Notes: generated by a model not told the origin, from the letters alone. Positions 35,301-46,258 are shown, counted from the first letter of the stretch. The stretch: DNA of 64,000 nucleotides from Mytilus californianus (GCF_021869535.1 NW_026262723.1:84756324-84820323), one strand, 5' to 3'. Translations and numbers: made by a program.

Positions 35301-37953
35301 CCCTGATAAGGCTGAAATAATATCATTATTGTTTCACGTAAATTTTATATAGAGGTTCTGCAAAAGGAAATCACGAATACACCAACATTCCAACTGACTA
35401 ATTTTCAGAAAATGACATGTCATCTGTAACAAACATAAACTTTTAGCTACATCTTTACAAGCAGAACCGAATAACATGAAAGTTCCAACTATGTAACGCG
35501 TATTGTTGTGTGTTTGTTTATTCCACATTGGCTAGAGGTAAAAGGGGAGGGTTGAGATCTCACAAAACATTTTTGACTCGCCGCATTTTTGCACCTGTCC
35601 CAAGTCTGTAACCTGTGGCCTTTGTTAGTCTTTTGTATTTTTTTTTAAATTTGTTTTTTTGTATGTTTCGGAGTTTAGTGTGACGTCCATTTTCTCTGAA
35701 CTATTATATATTATTGTTTAGGGGCTAGCTGAAGCCCGCCTCCGGGTCCGGTATTTTCTCGCTGTGTTGAAGACCCATTGGTGGCCTTGGGCTGTTTTCT
35801 GCTCTTTGGTCAGATTGTTGTCTCTTTGACACATTCCCCGTTTCAATTCTCAATTTTATTCAGTAGTTTTAGATGGAGCAATAATAATTATCAATTTCTA
35901 TTTCAAAACCAGTAGACTACGCTTTTCCTGGTGTCTCTTTTAGACTAGCTTTCAGCAATTACGACTTGTTTCAATAAGTGTAGAAAAAAATCCGTATGGT
36001 TCATTTTCTGAATAAGATTAGAATAGATAAAGCACTCATCATGTATGCATTGCTTACCTTCAAACGTGACGTATCAGTCAAAACTGCAGCCAGAGAGAAA
36101 GAGTTGTCGTGTCGAATTTCAAATAAAAGTTCAACACTGTTTTATGCGTTGCAATTACTCAGAAAAAGTTAATAATATAAAAAAGAAGATGCGGTATGAT
36201 TGCCAAAGTGACAACTCTCCATCAGAAACTAAATAACGTAGAAGTTAGCAACTATATGTCACCGTAACGTCTATAACAACGAGCAAAAACAATACGGCAT
36301 AACAAGCTATAAAAGGCCCCGAAATGACTAATGTAAAACAATTCAAACAAACGAGAAAACTAACGGCCTGATTTATGTTCGAAACAATAAACAAATATTA
36401 AATCATTCGAAGATCAGAGGAAAAATTACCATTCACGTTACAAATATTATATACAGTAAATAAACGACAACCACTGAATTACAGGCTCATGACTTGGGAC
36501 ATGCACATTCATAATATGGCGGGGTTAAATATGTTTGCGGACGCCCAACCCTCCCACTAACTTGAGACATTGGTGTAACCTGGGTGTAACAGCACAACAT
36601 AAGAACACACTATAAAAATCAGTTGAAAAGAGTTTAACTCATTAGATCGATGCAAAGCATAAAAACAACTATCAAAAACACAAAAGACACAAAGTACAGG
36701 TCTGAGAGTACTTGCAGTTACGAAAGGCAAAGCCAATAACAACTTATATATCATATGTCTAAGACTAAAATAACTAGTCTATGATATTGTCCATATCTTT
36801 TATAGCACTGGTACTAGTTCAGTTGACCTAACTAAAATTCCACAGATACCAGTTGATTCAGCAGCAGCATTTACAGGAGTTACTGGACCTGTTGGCAGAA
36901 AGTTAAGTGAGCAATTAATGGCAATTACTGAAGGTAAATACATAATACGCACGATGTAAACACAAGCACGTCTCGTCTGCATAAATGCAAATTAAAACAA
37001 ATATGTTAAGGCATACTATGACCACGTTTATTAAAGTTGGCTGCATAAGTAAAAAAAACAATTTCATTCAAGAAGTCCTCAAGGGAATACATGCTTTAAA
37101 ATTAGGGTACACGAGAGGCTTAAAATACTTAGACTGAAAGAAATTGAAATGAAAGGACTTGAAGTAGGAGTCCTCTATCGTATATGCAATTTTTTTATTG
37201 ACTTGTAATTGAATTTAGTAATTCTAAAAGATTTTGTAATCAGTTTTTTTTTCTATTTTTTCAACTAATTATTCGTTATTCATTAATTTTCTTGGTAATC
37301 ATTTTTATTCATAATTTTTAGTTTTATCATTGGGTATTCATTTAACACCAATATATAATACAGGATTGAAGATAATTAATGCATGCATGTACATGTTTAT
37401 CATCAAGTTTTCACTAATGTAGAATAAGGTATATTGTTGAATTATTGTAGTATCCTTATGTATATGTTCTTTTAATTGTTATATATCCTGTTTTTTATCT
37501 CCATCAATACAATTTAAACTTTGAAATGACTTAACAGGTTCAGCTCTTGATATTACTCCAAAACAAAGACCTGGTGTTGGCGGAAACAAATTCAGCAATG
37601 CCGTCAAAACATTGAACAAATTCAAGAATGCAGCAAAAGTCATCACCGCTATGAACCGGTTCCGACGTGGTCCATTGACTTCTATTCTGAAAATGCCACA
37701 GGAAAAAGCATTGCATATAATAGCAGAGAAACATATTGAAGACACCGAACACGACAAGAAATTACTACACTCTTGTCTCGGTGGTAGAGTGGCTAAACAG
37801 TGTCTACAACAGAAACATGAAAAATATGAAATCCAAATGAAACCAGTACGAGAACATATTGAAAAGGTGAAAGAAGAAACCGAGAAAAAAGATTTGCTGT
37901 TCTCTACTGTTTGTCATTTAATACCTGATGCAGCAAACTCTGATAATGAATAA
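21806..37953 (+). CDS. TSSK-like serine/threonine protein kinase
   Basis: Eight exons (21806-22102, 24360-24600, 25002-25133, 29429-29542, 32432-32575, 33988-34111, 36806-36933, 37538-37953) give 1596 nt, 531 residues, with matching phases throughout. Kinase motifs are complete: GEGKYSKV (46-53), Lys68 (VAIK), Glu87 (PRELE), HRDIKCDN (160-167), DFG (180-182), [11 protein letters not shown] (196-206), DIWSMG (219-224), and Arg278 in 'KRPSI'. 'FIPRELE', 'CGSxxYxAPE' and 'MLCGRLPY' point to the testis-specific serine kinase group. The tail (291-531) is long for that group and has no recognised domain; it includes a basic helix ([15 protein letters not shown]) and a charged C-terminal helix. ATG context is agaATGG; further 5' exons cannot be excluded. 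A role in sperm formation is inferred from the family. Confidence 0.9.
22434..23613. mobile_element. TIR element with palindromic arrays, 1.18 kb, in kinase intron 1
   Basis: The ends are inverted repeats of about 90 bp beginning TACGGAAGCGTATT, followed by GGCGCCACAC or its variant. They run into copies of the palindrome TTTGCGTTATAACGCAAA. It is flanked by the 6-bp direct repeat gtaatc (22428-22433 and 23614-23619). No coding capacity. A (TA)n run lies at 23329-23354. It belongs with the element at 2119-5642 by terminus (TACGGAAGC), target length and layout, but the palindrome sequence is different. Confidence 0.85.
24360..24600 (+). CDS. Kinase exon 2
   Basis: It follows the acceptor 'ctttttcag'. 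It codes 100-179, hinge through catalytic loop ([17 protein letters not shown]), and ends phase 1 before GTACGT. Confidence 0.9.
25002..25133 (+). CDS. Kinase exon 3
   Basis: Codes the activation segment, DFG to 'DIWSM' (180-223), and one base of Gly224. The donor is G|GTAATA. Confidence 0.9.
25545..25918 (+). repeat. Type A repeat in kinase intron 3
   Basis: Near full-length copy: 'ccccgccacattatgtatgt', 'cctgtcccaagttaggagcc', 'gagtggttgtcgttcgttgc', and an end with 'ttgttgtctcattggcaatc'. Confidence 0.8.
26028..26260 (+). repeat. tRNA-derived SINE-like sequence
   Basis: The head resembles a pol III promoter: box A-like 'tggtcttgtgg' (about 26049) and box B-like 'ggtcaaacc' (about 26091). 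It is followed by a body with 'gctgctcctctaagcacatg' and 'aggagtaagagcaatgac'. It resembles V-type molluscan SINEs. The tRNA head is degraded and would not make a functional tRNA. Confidence 0.5.
26515..26760 (+). repeat. SINE/LINE 3'-type repeat
   Basis: It contains 'acccttccggaacatctgag', 'gggttcgtgttgctcagtct', and an end with 'ttcgacttatgaatttgaat' and 'atctttcacctctcttttt'. I associate it with common bivalve SINE or LINE 3' regions. Non-coding. Confidence 0.45.
27176..27772. mobile_element. 597-bp insertion splitting the 93-bp array
   Basis: A single unit is broken after 'gtggtatat' and resumes at 'tatatgcgtg', leaving a 5-bp duplication, tatat (27171-27175 and 27773-27777). The insert starts with a 155-bp foldback and has no recognised coding content or terminal repeats. 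Confidence 0.6.
27179..27334. repeat. Foldback inverted repeat
   Basis: Arms of about 63 bp (27179-27242 and 27271-27333) containing 'aggattaaacgcc' and 'ggtgtataaact', with the loop carrying a second small hairpin, AAGTCCGAAGGACTT. Confidence 0.9.
29429..29542 (+). CDS. Kinase exon 4
   Basis: It begins with '[20 protein letters not shown]' (helix F to G) after the acceptor 'tttactttttcag' and ends before G|GTGGGT. Its first 30 bp and the preceding 63 bp of intron are the parent sequence of the array at 26930-29428. Confidence 0.9.
29543..32431. other. Kinase intron 4
   Basis: Mostly AT-rich with no supported gene. A reverse type A fragment lies at about 31900-32025 ('aaagctcctggatattgaga', 'gacgggaataaacatgcttg'). 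Confidence 0.55.
32432..32575 (+). CDS. Kinase exon 5
   Basis: Codes '[20 protein letters not shown]' and 'KHRWM' (end of the kinase fold), then residues 291-309, which are unit 1 of the 63-bp array. The donor is G|GTAAGT. Confidence 0.9.
32518..32958 (+). repeat. 63-bp tandem array of the exon 5 splice donor
   Basis: Seven head-to-tail units of exactly 63 bp start at 32518, 32581, 32644, 32707, 32770, 32833 and 32896. Each ends in GGTAAG, except the unit at 32644, which ends GGTCAG. Unit 1 is coding (residues 291-309 of the kinase, '[19 protein letters not shown]'). Units 2 and 5 begin TGT TAA, and units 3 and 7 carry internal stops, so only unit 1 can be used in the long protein. Confidence 0.95.
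33387..33646. mobile_element. MITE, 260 bp, in kinase intron 5
   Basis: Perfect 19-bp terminal inverted repeats, AGGCACCGACCATTCATCT (33387-33405) and its complement (33628-33646). The interior is AT-rich without coding. A clear target duplication could not be fixed. Confidence 0.75.
33988..34111 (+). CDS. Kinase exon 6
   Basis: Tail exon (about residues 310-351). Acceptor 'ttttcttttaag', donor G|GTAAGC, phases 1 in and 2 out. It is open only in this frame with the required phase. No domain recognised. Confidence 0.75.
35530..35870 (+). repeat. Type B repeat
   Basis: Full-length form: 'gggttgagatctcacaaaac', 'cctgtcccaagtctgtaacc', 'ggagtttagtgtgacgtcca', 'gctgaagcccgcctccgggt' and 'gttgtctctttgacacattc'. 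Its first third resembles the type A start. Confidence 0.8.
36170..36575 (-). repeat. Type A repeat, minus orientation
   Basis: 'agaagatgcggtatgattgc' through 'gaaaactaacggcctgattt' to 'atggcggggttaaatatgtt'. It ends about 230 bp before kinase exon 7. Confidence 0.8.
36806..36933 (+). CDS. Kinase exon 7
   Basis: Tail exon (about 351-394) after 'tcttttatag', ending G|GTAAAT, phases 2 in and 1 out. It contains '[15 protein letters not shown]'. Confidence 0.75.
37538..37953 (+). CDS. Kinase exon 8 (terminal)
   Basis: 138 residues to TAA at 37951-37953. It is rich in Lys and Glu: a basic amphipathic stretch ([19 protein letters not shown]), then a long predicted helix ending '[12 protein letters not shown]'. 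Phase 1 fits exon 7. Confidence 0.82.
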
Positions 37954-38251
37954 AATGTTAATCAAGTTACGGTGTTTTACAATTATAAGTTAGCCCTAGT
38001 TTATAACGGATCCCAAATTTTGTTTTGTCGGTTCCCGATGCTGGGTTCCAGAAAACGTGCCGTGCACAGCGTAATCGGTAGTTTAGTTTTCTCCCACTGG
38101 ATCTATTCCACTACGTGTACTAATAACTATTTTACTCCCACTGGGTCAATACCATTATGTTTACTATTAACGATCCCCTAGGTAGTACCATCCTCCCAGT
38201 GGCAAAGGCGATATTTCTTTAAAGGAAGAATTTTGACCTTTTGAATACGAA

Positions 38252-38257
38252 AATAAA
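38252..38257 (+). promoter_or_regulatory. Candidate polyadenylation signal of the kinase gene
   Basis: AATAAA about 300 bp past the kinase stop. A second AATAAA (37949-37954) overlaps the stop codon and is too close to be a likely signal. Confidence 0.35.
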
Positions 38258-38727
38258 AAAGTATTATAAATCTTTCAAATAACATCCATTGTTATGTTCA
38301 TAAGATTGTTGGACATCAGTATTTATATTTTGGAATGTTGTCTTGCGTATTGGCATTAGTGCTTCAAACATCTTACTCTTAGTGCAATACAGTAAAGTCG
38401 GCTAAAATATCTTCATTTTGATTCTTGTCATTACAACAACAGCTTAACCCAAAGAGCTATTTTGCTATAAAATGTATTTTTTAGGCTATAAAAGCTCTTG
38501 CTCATATACGTTCCTACCAAAAGCGCCTGTGGGTCAGGTGTCTTTTATTTGTATTTTTATGACTGGTACTATTTGTGACAATAGAAAGCTGTTCTGATCG
38601 CAATATGCACACTTCCGTATAGAAGACATCATGAGGCAACTTTTTTTTAATAAATGACTAAAATCTCTTGCCAATATTTTCAGTTTTAAAACCATAAGAA
38701 AGCGATTGGATATAAAATCGGCAACCA

Positions 38728-38980
38728 TTTAGAGCTAATTTCCTAATGCTTGTAGAGTAAGACTTTGTTTAGCTTGCTTGCTTTGTTTGTTTATTGTATA
38801 ATTATAATTAGGATAACGTCCAATCAAATTTAAATATAATGTATATAGGTTTAACTCAGCCTATCTATATTGCTTGCAGATTTCAATATTAATTACAATG
38901 CTTGAGCAAACGTTTATACAAACAAAGCAAGCAAGCCAACCAAAGTCTTACTCTACAAGCATTAGGAAATTAGCTCTAAA
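38728..38980. repeat. Large foldback, 63-bp arms
   Basis: Arms 38728-38790 and 38918-38980 are near-perfect inverted copies (about two mismatches), with 'cctaatgcttgtagagtaag' on the left. The spacer is 127 bp. It lies between the kinase 3' end and a LINE remnant. Confidence 0.9.
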
Positions 38981-39052
38981 AATCGAATTTTTAATAACTG
39001 ATTATGCTTCCCGAAAATTTTTTGGGAGCATATTGTCCGTCCATGTGTCCGA

Positions 39053-39405
39053 AACAAATAGTCTCCGATTGATTGGAATGAAACTAATAAAGATGGAAGA
39101 AACAGGACTCCAACAGGTCCAACACAACCTATATCTGGGTCTACAAATATCAGATGACTTAAAATGGACAACCCACATCTCAAAATGTAGCCAAGAAAGC
39201 CAAGTCAACACTCGGCTTTCTCTGATGCAATCTACGGTTCTGCCCTAAAAGACTAATAAAACATCTTACATCCACAATGAAATATGGGACAATAGTATGT
39301 GATCCATACACAACAGATAACATAAAACATTTAGAAAGGATCCAATGTATGGCTGTAAGATTCTTCTGAGGGTACTACAAATCTATAGAAGAAGGATCGG
39401 TTTTC
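39053..39405 (+). pseudogene. LINE reverse-transcriptase C-terminal remnant
   Basis: The frame reads 'YLGLQISDDLKWTTHISK', then shifts to 'KAKSTLGFL', 'NLRFCPKRLIKH', 'GTIVCDPYT' and 'HLERIQCMAVRFF' with an in-frame stop. The order is typical of the region after the RT catalytic core of non-LTR elements. Only this piece is present. Confidence 0.8.
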
Positions 39406-39604
39406 AAAATAGATTTTTATGTCTAAGAGTCAAAGGTGAAGGTCAACTCTTGAAATAAAAATATTTTCTCAATAAATGTGGATTGTATACCGGTCACAAT
39501 CAAGATGGTGAATCGTGAACAAGATTGGTCTGTTACCTAACATAGTTCACTACATTCGGAGAACTTGTGTACTATTTCTAAGAAAACTTTTCTACTATAA
39601 AATA

Positions 39605-40340
39605 AATAAGAAGTTTTGGTCCGATTGCCAATGCGACAACTATCCATGTGACGTAGATGAAAGCAGTCACCGTACGACCTTCAACAAAGAGCCAAACCCA
39701 TACCGTATATCAAGCTACAAATGGTCTTAGGGTTGAGATCTCAAAAAACATGTTAAACCCCGCCGCATTTTTGCGCCTGTCCCAAGTCAGGAGCCTCTGT
39801 CCTTTGTTAGTCTTTATCATTTTTAATTTTAGTTTCTTGTGTATAATTTGGAGTTTAGTATGACGTCCATTATCACTGAACTAGTATACATATTTGTTTA
39901 GGGGCCAGCTGAAGGACGCCTCCGGGTGCGGGAGTTATCACTGCATTGAAGACCCATTGGTGGCCTTCGGCTGTTGTCTGCTCTATGGTCGGGTTGTTGT
40001 CTCTTTGACACATTCCCCATTTCCATCCTCAATTTTATGTACATGACAAAATGTTAAACAATTCAAACGAGAAAACAAACAACCCGAGTTATGTTCAAAA
40101 CAATAATCGAAAAACAAATATGAAAGACAACCAATCAATTACAGACTCCAGACTTGGCATAGGTACATAAGAATATGGCGAGGTTAAACATGTTTCAGGC
40201 GCATTATCTCCCCTGGGACAGCAAAAGAAAATACGGAAAAAGCGGTTGAAAAGGTCTTTACTCATCATATCTACACAAAGTACAAAAACAACTAACAAAA
40301 AGAATAAAGACACAAAAAGTGCCAAACTAAAATAAGAATC
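39605..40340 (-). repeat. Type A repeat split by a type B insertion
   Basis: Type A (minus) starts at 39605, stops near 39725 after 'tatcaagctacaaatgg', and resumes near 40039 with 'aacaattcaaacgagaaaac'. The intervening 39727-40038 is a complete type B copy in plus orientation. So type B was mobile after this type A copy was in place. Confidence 0.75.
39727..40038 (+). repeat. Type B repeat, nested
   Basis: From 'gggttgagatctcaaaaaac' to 'tcctcaattttat', closely matching 35530-35870. Confidence 0.8.
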
Positions 40341-41755
40341 AGTACACATCTAGTGGTTTTAGTGTAAAGACGTTATGAACAGTCCGAGAAAAAACATGAC
40401 CTTCTGCAATGCCAAAATTAAAGTGTCGACAGGATGTAGGACCATAAGCATTCAATACATGTTTAGTTATGTTTTAATTTATTAATAATACACACTCAAT
40501 GCTAGTATCGATAAAATAAATATTCAAAGATCTTATTACGATGTTAAATGACAGCCTTTTAGACTGATTGAATTCAAAGGATCAAACAGTTTTAATGGAT
40601 CGTATCTAAATTTACGGGCTCTATAAATATCATTACCGTAAAAACTAGGATGAAATATCCTTTACGTAATAAGTTTTCTAAAGATTCAGCGAAGCAACTA
40701 AACCAAATTTTTTTTTCCTATGAAAGAATGTTGCATGTTGGCAATAACAGTTTGTGGATCAACATTAAAGTAATAGCTCTAAGTACGTACCTCAAAAGGG
40801 TTTGTTTTCGGCGGTTAATTGGTTTTGAAAATATCTATTTTACTGTTGTTAAACACTTATTTTTAAATGGAGCAGTAAAAAATAGTTTGTAGATGATTGA
40901 CTTAACAATGATATACTGCACTATGTTCTTAAAGAGTAGTTGATCAGAATCAGGTAGTTCTATGTATATATGCACAGGGCATACAGTTAAGAAATGACTA
41001 TTTCTAAAATTTCCCCAAAAAACTGGTATTTCAGTTATACTACTTGGCTTATTATTTTAACAGATCTACTATCACACAAACAATCCTTTTCATTGTATTT
41101 TAAAATATCAACAGGCTGGATGGTTCTCCGGCCGTTTTTTTATAAAATATTTCCCATACAAATCTACTCTCCTACAATGTTTTGCTAGTCAGCACGACAG
41201 TTCCATCAATAAAAATGTATATTACATATGTAACCATGTGTGATATTTGCTTTCGATAAGTGTTTTTGTTTCTCCCAACGATTCTCTACATCATGTTACT
41301 CAAAAGACTACAAATGACACAGGGCAGATGTACTGGTTAGCTGAGCAAATGCGAAGTATATAGCAAATAAATAAGTATTGCTCATGGAACCTTTCGGTCA
41401 TGTTTGATATATTTTGTGCATTATAGAGTTCCCGTTAGTTCAAATGTAAAATAGTTCATCAGCCATGAGGGAGACTAACTTCTGAATTATATGACTGGAA
41501 ACCAACACAATACTCCAAACAAAACACATTACAATGTACCGAAATTTATTAAATATTAGACTAAAACCAATCAAGATTTTCAAACAACAGCGCACTGCTA
41601 CATACCGTTGGTTAATTTTGCTGTTTTAATGTCCCTTTTTGATCATATAGCTCTTAAAGTTTCTATGTTTATACATCCCTGGCTTTCAAATATTTGGGGT
41701 TGAGCCTTCCTGGTGAAGGTAAATCCAGAAAAACAAGCATTCTGAGAGTATTGCA
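40341..41755. other. No feature recognised
   Basis: AT-rich sequence with only short frames lacking similarity or splice context. Confidence 0.45.
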
Positions 41756-41759
41756 TGGC

Positions 41760-42236
41760 AATACATAGTCCCCTACCGTTAAAGAATTCATCGTACTGGA
41801 ACAAAATGCTAACTTGATCTATAACTTGTCATGGTGTAAACTATATAACAAATCTCAAGTCAATATCTTCAAGCATGACAAAAAAAGTGTGGAAAACTGA
41901 TTGAGTGAATTTTCTAAGTCCAATGACCATAACTCTGCACAAAATCATCAGACCAAAACAAAATTCAAACTTCATCTGTAACTTGTCATGATAAAACTAT
42001 GAATCAATTATTTAATCAATATCTTTAAGCATGACAAAAATAGTGCGGAAAACTGATTATTTGAGTGAATTTTTTAAGTCCAAGGACCATAACTCTGCAC
42101 AAAATCATCAGACCGGAACATAACTCGAACTTGATATGTAACTTGTCATTATAAAACTATATACCACATTTCAAATCAATATCTTCAAGCACGAAGAAAA
42201 AAAGTGTGGAAAACTGATTTGTGGGACTGACGGATG

Positions 42237-42274
<38 letters not shown>

Positions 42275-42300
42275 GTGCAAACCTAAAGTAAAAATCCTTG
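41760..42300 (+). mobile_element. Truncated HINE/pearl-like element
   Basis: The 5' part carries 'attgcatggcaat' (a palindrome) and 'cccctaccg'. It is followed by about three diverged units ('acttgatctataacttgtca', 'aatatcttcaagcatgac', 'gtgtggaaaactga') and a GACA tetramer tract (42236-42272). No 3' hairpin complementary to the 5' motif was found, so the 3' end appears lost. Confidence 0.6.
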
Positions 42301-42429
42301 GACGCATGAAATTCATACAGTGTTATTTTCATTTTCAGAGTAAACATTTTATGTTTGTAGATCCGATTAAACTGGCAGTCACGTGTATTGCCTGATATGG
42401 TCTTAAAAATGACATCCTATTTATCATTT

Positions 42430-42600
42430 CTGGTAGCAGTTTTGTTTAGATTGGCCATGAGACAAATTTCTGCCAGATATTAAATGATGTAGAAGTTGGT
42501 AACCAAAGTCACTGCACTGCATCAACAATGAGCATAACCCATACCACGTAGCAAGCAATAAAAGGTTTGACATGACAAAAATAAATCATTTTAAATTGAT
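42430..42600 (-). repeat. Type A fragment (degraded)
   Basis: 'ggccatgagacaaatttctg', 'atgatgtagaagttgg' and 'cataacccataccacgtagc' follow type A order on the minus strand. The 42600-43260 stretch beyond it holds nothing recognised. Confidence 0.5.
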
Positions 42601-43264
42601 GGCACCCTCGTACCCTCATTGCCAGGATAACGGCAGCCATTTTGAAAATTCAACAGTCAAACAGCACATCTACACATGCCAAATAACATTTTTTCAAATT
42701 TTAATGAATTATGGAGCATTTTGAAATTTTTGACATTTATGCTGTTTCCATGGTAACAGTGGCTACTTCCAAAATTCAAAAAGCAGATTTAATGCATTTT
42801 CCCTTAGGGTCAATGTAAAACTTTCCCCCTGATTTATGCGCAAAACAATAAACCACTGAATCAGGTAGTTTCAAAGGAATCAATAAAAAAAAATCAATTC
42901 CCATACTGATCAATGAAACCTGTCGGTCATGTTTGCCATCTATGCTAAACTACCAATACCAAATGAAAATTTTATATAAAAGGTTTTCCAAATATGAAGT
43001 TTGGACTTAAAAGAAGAAATAAAAACCCATGTCACATCTTGCCACAATATATGCCAACCTATCATTATGAAATAATGTTATCTTTATAGATATTGTTATA
43101 GAGGTTTCCAAATCATCATTTTATAAAGTTTAAAACTTTGTATCTTCAGAGAACTTACACCATAATTGACCAATCAGAATAAAAAAAACGGTAACTATTT
43201 CTGTGAAATTTCATTAAGATCACCCATAATGTAGTTCTAGAAACAAAACCAAATACTGAAATAG

Positions 43265-44318
43265 AACAAGAGTGCACACGCTGAAATGTCTCGCCTTCTT
43301 TACTAACCATTGATATTATGTTGATAGTCCTAAATATAAAGCTTTACTACAACTATCACATAAACTTAACTTGATCCAAGAAAATGAGGTCAAGGTCATA
43401 TAAACCAAACGAGAAATACATGTACAACTTACAATCATTCAATACACTAAATATAGTTGAGCTATTGCTTATAGTTTCTAAGAAACAGACTTAACCAAGA
43501 AAATTAAACATTGACCAATGAACCATGAAAATGAGGTCAATGTCAGATGAACCATGCCAGGCAGACATGTACAGCTTACAATCCTTCCATACAACAAATA
43601 TAGTTGACCTTATTGCTTAAAGTTTCAGAAAAACAGACCAAAACACAAAAACTTAACACTGAGCAATGAACCGTGAAAATGAGGTCAAGGTCAACTAAAA
43701 CCTGTGAGACTGACATGTACATCATAAAATATTTCCATACACCAAATATTGTTTACCTATCGCATATAGTATTAGAAAAAAGACCAAAACTCAAAAACTT
43801 AACTTTTACCACTGAACCATGAAAATGAGGTCAAGGTCAGATGACACCTACCAGTTGGACATGTACACCTAAAAAATCCTCCATACACCAAATATACTAG
43901 ACCTATTGCTTATAGTATCTGAGATATGGACTTGACCACCAAAACTTAACCTTGTTCACTGATCCATGAAATGAGGTCGAGGTAAAGTGAAAACTGCCTG
44001 ACGGGCATGAGGAGCTTGCAAGGTACGCACATACCAAATATAGTTATCCTATTACTCATAATAAGAGAGAAATTAACAATACAAAAAATCTTAACTTTTT
44101 ATTTCAAGTAGTCACTGAACCATGAAAATGAGGTCAAGGACAATGGACATGTGACAGACGGAAACTTCGTAACATAAGGAATCTATATACAAAGTATGAA
44201 GCATCCAGGTCTTCCACCTTCTAAAATATAAAGCTTTTAAGAAGTTAGTTAACGCCGCCGCCGCCAGATCACTATCCCTATGTCGAGCTTTCTGCGACAA
44301 AAGTCGCAGGCTCGACAA
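43265..44318 (+). mobile_element. HINE-like element, copy 1
   Basis: It starts 'aacaagagtgcacacgctga' and ends at a nested hairpin, TGTCGAGC, TGCGAC aaaa GTCGCA, GCTCGACA (44281-44317). In between are about six diverged units with 'gaaccatgaaaatgaggtca'. The 5' motif TGTCTCGCCT approximates the complement of the 3' end. Copy 2 (44636) has the same start and end. Confidence 0.75.
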
Positions 44319-44635
44319 AAACAAAGGATATGGGGTATCCATACATGACAACAAATCAGTACATGCACAGCAAAAAACACACTAGAAGCAAAGGAACAGC
44401 GCTTTTACAGCTGTCTGCTTCATCTCAGTCACAGTGACCTTCAACACGGAGCAAAAAATCCTCTCACCTCACTACAAGTTTAAGATGGCACCTAGCACTG
44501 GTTTGAGCAAAATTCTTTGCAAAATGATTCGGATAGACTTTGTTAGATGTATCACAACCAAATCGGCCAAGTAAAAAAAAACATACTGGAAAGTAGTTCA
44601 TATTTAAAACAAAATAGTTCCTACCCATAGGTGTA

Positions 44636-45718
44636 AACAAGAGTGCACACGCTGAAATGTCTCGCCTTCTTTACTAATCACTGATATTATGTTGATAGTC
44701 CTAAATATAAAGCTTTATTACAACTGTCACATAAACTTAACATTAACCAAGAAAACTAAACATTGACCAATGAACCATGAAAATGAGGTCAAGGTCAGAT
44801 GAACCATGCCAGGCAGGCATGTACAGCTAACAATTCTTCCATACAACAAATATAGTTGACCTATTGCTTATAGTTTAAGAAAAAAGACCAAAACACAAAA
44901 ACTTAACACTGAGCAATGAACTGTGAAAATGAGGTCAAGGTCAAATAAAACCTGCGCGACTGACATATAGATCATAAAATATTTCCATACACCAAATATA
45001 GTTGACCTATTGCATATAGTATAAGAAAAAAAGAACAAAACTCAAAATCTTAACTTTGACCACTGAACCATGAAAATGAGGTCAAGGTCAAATGACACCT
45101 GCCAGCAAGACATGTACACCTTACAATCATTCCATACACCAAATATAGTAGACCTATTGCATACAGTATACGAAAAACAGACCAAAACACAAAAACTTAA
45201 CTATAACCACTGAACCATGAAAATGAGGTCAAGGTCAGATGACACCTGCCAATTGGACATGTACACCTTACAGTCCTTCCATACACAGAATATACTTGAC
45301 CTATTGCTTATAGTATCTGAGATATGGACTTGACCACCAAAACTTAACCTTGTTCACTGATCCATAAAATGAGGTCGAGGTCAAGTGAAAACTGTCTGAC
45401 GGGCATGAGGACCTTGCAAGGTACGCACATACCAAATATAGTTATCCTACTACTTATAATAAGAAAGAATTTAACATTACAAAAAATGTTAACTTTTTTT
45501 TCAAGTAGTCACTGAACCATGAAAATGAGGTCAAGGACATTGGACATGTGACTGACGGAAACTTCGTAACATGAGGCATTCATATACAAAGTATGAAGCA
45601 TCCAGGTCTTCCACCTTCTAAAATATAAAGCTTTTATGAAGTTAGCTAACGCCGCCGCCGCCGCCGGATCACTATCCCTATTTTCAAGCTTTCTGCGACA
45701 AAAGTCGCAGGCTCGACA
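44636..45718 (+). mobile_element. HINE-like element, copy 2
   Basis: Same boundaries as copy 1 in direct orientation, 318 bp after it. The 3' hairpin TGCGAC/GTCGCA is kept, but the outer left arm reads TTTTCAAGC in place of TGTCGAGC. A third, more degraded member is at 62080-63060. Confidence 0.75.
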
Positions 45719-46258
45719 ATATAAAACTATGTAGAATATATTTTTGTTATTAAGGTATCAAATGAAAGGTGAAGGACTGGTGATCCTTGTAGAACAATTA
45801 TTGACTGATCATTTTGATTAAAACAAAATTATATGAATGATTTCTAAAATTAAGGGCATATACTGCATGTTTCACAGATATGCAGTACCTAGTTTGGTGT
45901 ATCAAAAGTTCCTGTAACTTGTACGGTCTGATGTATAAATAACATCACAAGGAGCTGTCTTGAAGAGTATTCTTCAGCGCCATAAAGATTAGGAACAAAT
46001 ATCATAAAAGCAGCAAATCAAAATGCATAAATACTGTAGTTTCCATAGTATTGAAGACAACTCTTAAACATGGTTATAGTTTTTAAGTGCTGATGCTAGA
46101 TATAACTAATTATAGCATGATTTGTATATTATGTAGGGGTCCTTTGGTAGGTATCCGAATATAGTTATACCAGGTAATAGTAATCAGGTCCCAAGTTTTA
46201 TTATGTTGAATTAAAAATATTTGAATCATAGATGACAAACTATAAATAAAATGCTCCG
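45719..46258. other. No feature recognised
   Basis: AT-rich sequence, short frames only. Confidence 0.45.

Larger units (their letters stand above)
34112..36805. other. Kinase intron 6
   Basis: It holds a 64-codon open frame at 34352-34546, rich in Thr, Asp and Glu ('[14 protein letters not shown]'), that continues in another frame as '[15 protein letters not shown]'. This may be a frameshifted coding relic or an unused exon. A type B repeat (35530-35870, plus) and a type A repeat (36170-36575, minus) follow. Confidence 0.5.
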
